Assembly: GCA_004802705.1 (NCBI GenBank)
Contig: SGPL01000061.1
Coordinates: 28,944-92,943, forward strand
From: Bondarzewia mesenterica
Taxonomy: Eukaryota > Basidiomycota > Agaricomycetes > Russulales > Bondarzewiaceae
DNA length: 64,000 nt
Reading direction: 5' to 3'
The translations under genes and the position numbers were made by a program. This document shows positions 57,296 to 64,000 of the stretch, in pieces (position 1 is the first letter of the stretch; every line of letters begins with the position of its first letter). Under the pieces are notes generated by a model that saw only the letters and a program-made list of their open reading frames with translations, did not search any database and was not told the DNA's origin.

Positions 57296-58357
57296 TACCA
57301 TGAAATGAAACACTTTAAAAAATTTGGTTGCACATTTAACTTCACACTACAAAACTAACTAACTACCTGAAAAGCATGTTCTTGATAGTTTTATATGATC
57401 CTGAAGCCCACCAACTGCAAACTGTGAAATTGTGTTCAAGCTTGAGTTTCACAAAAGTGGGGGTTTCAGCCAAAAATGGCAATCATGTAATGAAACACCC
57501 TTGATAATNGTATTGCAGACACAACACAGCAGGAAAAAAAAATTCTGAGTACTCAGAAAACTTATTTCAACAGGGATTGTGTAGGCTGCACTGTAAGGCC
57601 AGAACCCGCTTAATTTCACTCTTCGCGCGGCTTAATACAACCATTAACCACCCTGTGGAGTGATTCTCGGGTGAAGGTGATAATGAGTGAAGCTCATCCA
57701 TAGCGGAGTAGCCTTGTAACATGGGTAGATTCACCTTGTAGATATCTGAGATATGTCATCCGTTCCAATCACTTGTACTCACGGTGAACATAACCTTATG
57801 AAAGTTCACCCTATGGAATTCACTGGGATTCAAGGTTAAATACAGATGTGACTGCGGCATACAAAATCAGGCTGTCTACACATGGTGTAGTAGCAAGCGG
57901 GATACTGGATAGGCCAAGGCGCGTGCAAAACGGGACAAAATTGGTTGCACAGCTGGATCCCGCACACGCTCTGTGACCTCCCTCTCCTCTATCTCACCTG
58001 ACTGGCCCCAGGATTATCACGTCCTCCTTCAACAACCCCAACTGCTCCTGCAAAGACTTGTGGATCATGCGTTCACCGAGCTTCAATGGCCTGCAGCGGC
58101 GAGCGGTACTTCCCATGCTGACAGCATGCTGAGGGCGTCCGCATAAAGACCATCCTCACTCACAGCCTGAGTGTGCGAGTTTCAAGCTGGCCAGCATCCA
58201 CCTCGAGAATAACGAATGAGGGTTTGCGAGTTATGGTGAATGATATGCGTGTGCGTGTTGGATGTGAGTAGAGGAGAAAAAGAGTCCGAATTTCTATGAA
58301 TCACAAGGCAAAAGATCAGAAATAGCTAAGATTTGACATTACAGCGACGTACCATCC
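57296..58357. repeat. Left subterminal region of the transposon
   Basis: About 1.06 kb of non-coding element DNA. It repeats parts of the terminus (AATGAAACAC near 57303 and 57489). GGTGAA or TTCACC motifs occur near 57671, 57729, 57783 and 57805. No gene seen. One N at about 57509. Confidence 0.6.
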
Positions 58358-61300
58358 TCACGAAACATCAAATATTGCTCGCGCAAGTGAACCACTGCGG
58401 TCAATTATTGCCCACCTGCTGCCATCCTTAATCCGCCCTACGACACACTGAATACACTGGATATCCACGATGTCCAATGTCGAGTTCTCTTTGGAGTAGT
58501 AATGTATGTCCAGTGTGCCGTGTTCTGCATCGATCTTGCAAGGTGACAAGGCAGCTAGAATGACTGTTTCGGGAGTTGTAAAGCCGAGATCCGTGTTAGC
58601 GGGAAGTTGAATAACAAAGATATGCTGAAGGCGAGCATAGAACGTCTGCGGCTCAAATTCTGGGGCTATTCCCCTACGCCTGGCATGCTTGTCTATGAGA
58701 ACTTCATACTGTGCAGTGGGGTCAACATGTGTCTACAGAAAGCAAAGCAAAAAAAACCCCAATTACTCACCCGCACGTAACTTGAATCCCGGGAGTCGTC
58801 TCCAATTCCAGCAAATGCAGCGGTGGAGATCGTGTCACCATCAATGATTCGTACCTTTCCCCACTCCATGATCTGACTCCGGTTGACCCAATTCTTCATC
58901 ATCGCCAAGCTGTCCGATTTGTCGTACCGCGTCGCTAGAGCCTTGACGATTTTGTTTCGCAGTGGAGCACTCGTAAGTGCATCACTCTTGGGAGGCAGAA
59001 GGACACATGTTTTGTCTACAATGGATGTTAATCAGCAAGTCGTGGCCTGTATGTTAGACACACTTCAAATTTGAACGTACACGAAGGATCTTGAAACTGC
59101 CCTCTAACCTTAGAGCATACTCGTCTAGAGAAAATGTCATCGGAACCTGTTAGATTGTAAAGCAAAGTAATCTGCGCAAGCTGTGCACTTTCGACCACAA
59201 ATCTGTCGAGGGAGGCGAATGGGCGTCGTCGGCTCTTGATTGCAGGGCGGATCAGGCCACAGTAGCGTTCCATGGGGAATGCCCAATACGCCCAAACTGG
59301 GCCGCATGCCTCAATACCATCAGCGATGTGCAGAAGGGCATGTATGGTAACAGGACATGCTGAGATTCTCGCCGGAGATCCTTGATAGTAGAAGCTGTGA
59401 ACTTCATCAGTGCTAGCCAAAAGAAAGACTGCACAGTTCAAGTAATTAGCTTACCTTTCATATTTCTCAACCCACTTGACAAATCCCTCGCGGATCGCAT
59501 TCAAGTCCTCCGCTGAGATTTCAAACTGCAAGCAAAGATGCAACAGCTTCACGAGTTCAATGAAGTGGGTGTAGTACTTGCTATTACGGAACCTTCGTCG
59601 AAGCAATACTGGCCCGATGTATAGCGTCCAAAATGACCAGCTATCCGCGGTAGTAGTCGATTGATCGTTGGCAACATTCGGTGGGCGTGCTGTATAGCTT
59701 GACAGAATTGTCGTGCCTGTCAATGCTGTCGCCATCCCAATCGCATCCCACGCTGACTGGCCAAGTTCATATGAGCCCGTACCCTCGTCAAGCTCCTTAA
59801 ACGAGCCAGTCCACAGCAAGACCAAGTTCTTGACGAGATTTTCCCAGATCAAGTGCATAAAGTCATATGGAAATGACTGCGCAAGAGAAATAGATGACAA
59901 ATGAGAGAGAATAGAGACTCCCTTGATGCCGCATGCTTTTGATAGTCGCTCCTCTTCCATCGCTGTCTGTGCAGATTGCACGTGGCGCGCTGCAGCTAGG
60001 ATTTCATCATGAGTCTGCATGGGCAGGTTACGAGGATCGTACTTCTTGATTGCATTGCGTGAGTCAACAACGGAAGGGTGGTTCGAGCGGTCTAAAGGAA
60101 CATAATGAGTCGTGCCTCGGCCACCAGGAACACGGAGACCTGTGATCTTGCACATTCGACAAGGTGAAAAGCCATTATGTCCCTTCATTCGCATGATAAG
60201 AGACATGGCGGGCATATCACCAAAAAGGAGGATGAGGTATGCTCGTAAAAGAAACAGCGAGGACGATAAAACATCATAAGCTCGCACTCCTACAGCAAGC
60301 TGCAGCAATTCCTCTACTGCGGGCCACAGAAAAGAGTCCCCGTCAATCGGCTTCTTAGGGCCTGGAATGACTCCCAGAGAGAGGATATTGCCAATATGAA
60401 AGCGAATCTCAGGTGGAAGGTTGTAGTTAAAAAGAATGAGGGGCCAACACGTGATGTTCTTGCGATGACGAAACGGAGCAAAGCCATCTGTCGAAAGTCC
60501 TAGGGCAATGTCTCGAAGTCGGAGAAATGGTTGAAAGGCAATATCTTGCCATCCACCATGACGGGCTGCTCACGAAGCGTCCGATATTGTTTACTGTCAA
60601 ATACATCAATAATCTTGCCAGGAATATGCTGATGCTCGAAAGCACGATACTCCATGTGCTTCGCCATGAATGTACTTGCAAAGAAGCCACGAAGACGGGG
60701 GATGAGCAGCAGATATGTGAAATGTTTTCGCGCTTTGCCATTCGAATGAAATCGTGGTGCCTTGCAGTATGGGCAGGCCGTCAAATCATGATGGGGGCCT
60801 GTATAGCAACAGCATGACTGAGGGCAGCAGTCGTAAATCACCGGTTTGAGATCAGCAAGGAAAGCGATTCATGAACGGGCAGCATCCAATGAAGGAACAT
60901 CAGAAGAAGGGAAAGCGTTTGGAAAATCACGAAATGCATCATCGGTGAGATGATGTTTGACTTTGAGGCTGTACTGACGCAAGATATCCTTGTCGTGTGG
61001 GTTTAAATCAGCAGCTGAAAGTACGGATGGTGCATTAGAAGCCGATATATCATGAGATGCTACTAAAAACTGACCATTCAATTGAGTTTCTTGCTCGAAT
61101 TGCTCTCCGAGCTGGTCCCATGTTGACAATAATGGATCCGATGCACCGAAGCAATCATCAACAACATCATCAAATTCCTCGGCACCTGAGTCCAAATATC
61201 CAAAATTCTCTTCGCATTCATCCTCTGCATCAGCATCGCCATCAAGGTTCTCGTCCATATCCTCATTGAAGGGCTCCAAGTTGGGATCAACATTAATGAT

Positions 61301-61732
61301 GGGGTGCCCAGTCACGTTGGCTATGAGCGCATCATCTGGCTTGCCTAAACTCGCAGTATGAGTATAATGAGAAAATCCCTAAATACCTCACTTGTAGAAC
61401 ATACCAGGTTTGTAACTGTTATTGTCATCTCCTTCATCTCTCATTTTAGCATCATCGGCCTGGACATCCTCATCACGGTCACTGTCCTTTGAGTCAGACC
61501 TATCCAGATCAGATTCTGCCTCATCTGCGCTAACGGTTCTCTCAAAGATATCCACCATCTCAGCAGCACCTCCGGCCAGATGTGGGATAATAAAGAGTTT
61601 TCGATGTCGCCTCTCCGTCTTGCGGTCAACAAGAGCATTGCAGTGCGCACAGAATCTTCGATCTGATTTTAAGCTAGAGGATTTTTGACGACGAGCAGAC
61701 TTCGACTTTGATAAAGGTGCCATAGCAGTCAA
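58358..61732 (-). CDS. Tnp2-type transposase of the element
   Basis: Multi-exon minus-strand gene. The N-terminus has a small zinc-finger-like motif (DRRFCAHCNALVDRKTERRH), then an acidic region, then CPYCKAPRF. The catalytic core follows: DIALGLSTDGFAPFRHRK, LPPEIRFHIGNILSLGVIPG, FLLRAYLILLFGDMPAMSLI, MRMKGHNGFSPCRMCKITG, SFPYDFMHLIWENLVKNLVL. Next are LLHIADGIEACGPVWAYWAF and PMERYCGLIRPAIKSRRRPF, a hallmark of the agaricomycete Tnp2 group. The C-terminal part continues to WAIIDRSGSLARAIF. Near 60500-60515 one base seems missing between HFSDFE and DIALGLS, so this copy as written is frame-broken before the catalytic core. Acts in the nucleus to excise and reinsert the element. Exon borders are only partly resolved. 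Confidence 0.82.
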
Positions 61733-61940
61733 GAAGATGTGAGGATATGAAAATTAGAGAATGAATTGCATGCTGCAAAGCGTAAAGGCGAACATTAAGA
61801 AATTCCATCATGCACGCACATAGATAATCAGGCACCACTGCAAATAGTATCAAATTGCCGGCGCACATAGAGGTGACACCCGATAACATTCAACAACTGT
61901 CGGCCCCTTCATCCAGACCATTTACTCTGCATCCATCCTA

Positions 61941-62897
61941 ATGGCCCGTGATTCAGCTACTGCTATCAAGCAAAAAGAACTGTCGAAGACACTCCACAAG
62001 GGTAAAAACAAAGAAAATATGCCGCCCAGTTCAGCAAAGGCCAATCACAAAGGGTCGAAGTCAAGCTCCAAGTCTGCGACTGCAAAGATAAATCAGGACA
62101 TGCAGCAAGAACTCGAAATGCTGAAGAGTGAGATCTACCTTTATTTCTATGTGCCATGCTTTACGCTCATAGAATACTTGAAGAGCAACTCCGCAAAGCT
62201 CAGAAGGCCCAGAAGGCTGCTGAAGCAGCAAGCAGCACTCATCGCAAGGCACGACAAGGCCAAGATCAACTGATCCCTAGGCCGAAAGGTTCTGCAGGAG
62301 ATCGCAAGAATGGATTTGTTATCATTGATGAGATGGGTTTGAAAGACGATGAGGAAACGTACAATAGCATGATAGTAAGGATATTCCTCAATGTTCCTTG
62401 TGAGCGTACTGATGCTCGTACTGCCCTAGCGATGTATCCACGATTGGGTCCTCAATGCACAGTTGGACTGGAGGTTCACATATCGCAATCAGCCACATGA
62501 TAAACTCGCAAAGATTTTCAAACTGGTACCTACCTAAATTTGATTATTCTGGCACAATGTTCAGTGTTTGCTTTAGGCACGCGAAACATTTCCGACGCTT
62601 GAACGCTTCCAAAATGATTGGGCTACTGCCGAACTGCTTAAGCAGTACATTACTAACCGCAGGAAATATGCGAAGAAACAAGGATATACAGACTTACGCC
62701 AGGCAGCGGTCACAAAGTGCAGAGCTGCTGGCACTGGGCAGGCAGCGCCTATCGATGAAGTGGAGGCGGCCGAGAAGGAGCATGAGGGGATGGATGCTGA
62801 TGGCGATGGCAGTGAAGGCGAAAGTAATGCAGGTCCGCCAGAGAGTGGCAGTGATGAATCGCCAGATGATGAAGATAGCGGCATGGAGAGTGCATGA
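61941..62897 (+). CDS. Transposon partner gene (accessory protein)
   Basis: Four exons: 61941-62127, 62184-62374, 62430-62525, 62577-62897, joined in frame; 795 nt, 264 residues. N-terminus is basic and disordered (KGKNKENMPPSSAKANHKGS), then a coiled-coil-like helix (QLRKAQKAQKAAEAASST). Then IPRPKGSAGDRKNGFVIIDE and MGLKDDEETYNSMI. A helical segment follows: RCIHDWVLNAQLDWRFTYRN, KLAKIFKLARETFPTLERFQ, NDWATAELLKQYITNRRKYA. It ends in an acidic tail (DESPDDEDSGMESA). I recall proteins with the PRPxGxAG and DWAT-E-KQY boxes beside Tnp2 elements in other agaricomycetes, but cannot verify this here. By analogy with plant TnpA it may bind the subterminal repeats; that is inference. Divergent from the transposase, 208 bp between starts. 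Confidence 0.7.
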
Positions 62898-63611
62898 GGG
62901 GAGTGAACAAGAATGACACGAGGTGAGTCGTAACGCTCGCACGTACTGGTTGTAGAAGCTGATGGTGCTTAATCAGCATTGAGCTTTGCATTCAACATGT
63001 ACGCTCTGTCGCATTCAACATGCACGCTCTGTCGCGCCATTCAATATGCATGCTCGAGCAGTGCGTTCAACACACGGTTTAGTGATGCATTCAACATGCA
63101 CAGTTTAACATTGTGACTTTACGTTGTATAGTTTGATAAACCATGAATTCTATGATTTTTCTGTAATTTTTTTTTGGCCTAATTGAGAAGTAGTTTGACC
63201 CGTACGATGTATGGTCTTCATCATGTAACAAGGTGATGATCTTGGATGGTCTTAACTTGTATACAAAGGGTGAATTTCAGTGTAGGATAGGGTGAATCAT
63301 ACAGTTGACATTCACTTTTCTTGAAAGTTGAAGTTCACTTTGCGAATGAGCGATTGCAACTGGACCAAACCGGTGAATTTTGACGGGTGAATTGGGGTAC
63401 TTAAGAGGTGAGAATCCCCCTTCTTTTGACACTCGGTATAAGGGTGACGGTAACTACGCTCAGGGAAAATTCATCTCACAAACGGTTTGTCCTGACCTTT
63501 ATTATGGGTTAATTTTTCAGTGACTTTCATCCATTCTGACGCCCACAGTGCTGTCAAGTATAACTACTAAATTTTGTAAAGTTGTGTCCAGGGAAGCCCA
63601 AACACAATTTG
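62898..63611. repeat. Right subterminal region of the transposon
   Basis: Non-coding. First comes a cluster of near-repeats of CATTCAACATGCACGCTCTG type (62977-63110, about five copies, diverged). Then a GGTGAA/TTCACT-rich part (near 63269, 63291, 63310, 63333, 63372, 63385), matching the motif seen on the left side. Confidence 0.65.
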
Positions 63612-63639
63612 GTGTTTCATTACACCGTAGAAAACTGTA
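63612..63639 (-). repeat. Right terminal inverted repeat
   Basis: Reverse complement of the left terminus with one mismatch. It lies 135 bp before the cullin-1 start codon. Confidence 0.9.
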
Positions 63640-63774
63640 CTTACAGGTGACTACGCTTGCGCGACCAGAGTCACAGGTGCTTGCTTACTCAGGAACCCTC
63701 ACCTCAAGCAAGCTTCCAGGCGAGCTTTGAGTACAACATTATATTCTCCTTTCCGCTTTGCCACACCTCCCGCA

Positions 63775-64000
63775 ATGGCTTCCGCTCTTCAATCTTCAAA
63801 CATGCCTCCACAGTCGGCAGATCTTGTGACGACGTGGGCTTTTCTTGAGGAGGGTGTCAACCATATCATGACCAAACTTCAAACCGGGGTATCCTACTCC
63901 AAGTATATGAGTCTTTATACCGTGGCGTACAACTACTGTACATCCTCGAAAATGCCCAATGCAGCACCTGCAGACTTGTCTACCCCAGGCCGAAGTGCGC
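63775..64000 (+). CDS. CUL1: Cullin-1 (SCF ubiquitin ligase scaffold), N-terminus only
   Basis: Scaffold of SCF-type ubiquitin ligases (CDC53 in yeast), binding Skp1/F-box proteins at its N-terminus. The first 75 codons are in the window: MASALQSSNMPPQSADLVTT, WAFLEEGVNHIMTKLQTGVS, YSKYMSLYTVAYNYCTSSKM. This is the characteristic CUL1 opening and includes the first cullin-repeat helices that contact Skp1. The frame is open to the last base, so the gene runs off the right edge. A Tnp2-type transposon ends 135 bp before the start codon, so most of the original promoter region now lies beyond the element or has been replaced by it. Confidence 0.92.
   Translation, partial: MASALQSSNMPPQSADLVTTWAFLEEGVNHIMTKLQTGVSYSKYMSLYTVAYNYCTSSKMPNAAPADLSTPGRSA

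Larger units (their letters stand above)
57268..63639. mobile_element. Tnp2-type (EnSpm/CACTA-like) DNA transposon, about 6.4 kb
   Basis: Bounded by 28-bp terminal inverted repeats with one mismatch (TACAGTTTTCTACGGT... at 57268 and its complement ending at 63639). If the element proper begins at CAGTTTTC, both flanks show TA, a possible 2-bp target duplication. Inside are two divergent genes: a Tnp2-type transposase (minus, 58358-61732) and a partner gene (plus, 61941-62897). Subterminal regions on both sides are studded with GGTGAA/TTCACC and TAATGAAACACC motifs, as in elements whose transposase or accessory protein binds subterminal repeats. Gene order, two-gene make-up and termini point to a recently intact copy; one frame slip in the transposase is noted. 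Confidence 0.85.

Noticed and set aside
62977..63110. CRISPR-like short repeats
   Set aside because: The repeats are diverged, unevenly spaced, lie inside a transposon end and the organism is a eukaryote.

Overview
The window is nuclear DNA of a filamentous basidiomycete, most likely an agaricomycete. Genes are intron-dense (mostly 45-80 bp GT-AG introns), intergenic stretches are short, and the gene content is fungal: Zn2Cys6 and bHLH regulators, a trifunctional FOL1, KNH-like and CFEM-type GPI wall proteins, an opsin-like protein and a tyrosinase. There is also a large DNA transposon of the Tnp2 (EnSpm/CACTA-like) type. Exon structures given here were read by hand from splice signals, reading phase and family resemblance, without any alignment.

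Layout. 1-9.6 kb: mitochondrial Obg GTPase (5' end outside the window), a bHLH regulator with a very acidic loop, and a 1142-residue Zn2Cys6 regulator. 10-17 kb: housekeeping block with SEC11 and EMC2 (both ER, minus strand), FOL1 (plus, sharing a 155-bp promoter with EMC2) and ribosomal protein eS30. 17-23.4 kb: ORC3 and two divergently transcribed KNH-like GPI wall proteins. 24.7-30 kb: an allantoate-permease-type transporter, the NMD factor UPF3 and an unrecognised 87-residue protein encoded by three exons. 30.5-38.5 kb: tyrosinase, SYF2, a CFEM protein and an opsin-like protein lacking the retinal lysine. 40-45 kb: type II NADH dehydrogenase and a WH1-CRIB protein without a VCA end. 45-51 kb: a poorly resolved membrane-protein-like region, a TDA3-like oxidoreductase and a broken GNAT gene. 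51.4-56.9 kb: a full ABCB transporter. 57.27-63.64 kb: the transposon, with 28-bp inverted termini and two divergent genes. 63.8 kb to the end: the start of cullin-1.

The housekeeping genes cover DNA replication (ORC3), splicing and decay of mRNA (SYF2, UPF3), ER protein handling (SEC11, EMC2), folate synthesis (FOL1), translation (eS30, and Obg for mitoribosomes), respiration (NDE) and ubiquitin ligation (CUL1). I see no biosynthetic cluster and no CRISPR, virus or toxin locus. The transposon sits between the ABC transporter and cullin-1 genes, about 135 bp before the cullin start codon.

A caution on quality: N characters cluster at about 1.4-4.2 kb and 17.4-20.7 kb, and single-base frame slips, many of them next to homopolymers, interrupt at least eight otherwise good genes. 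Most of these look like base-calling errors rather than true mutations, so I call pseudogenes sparingly.
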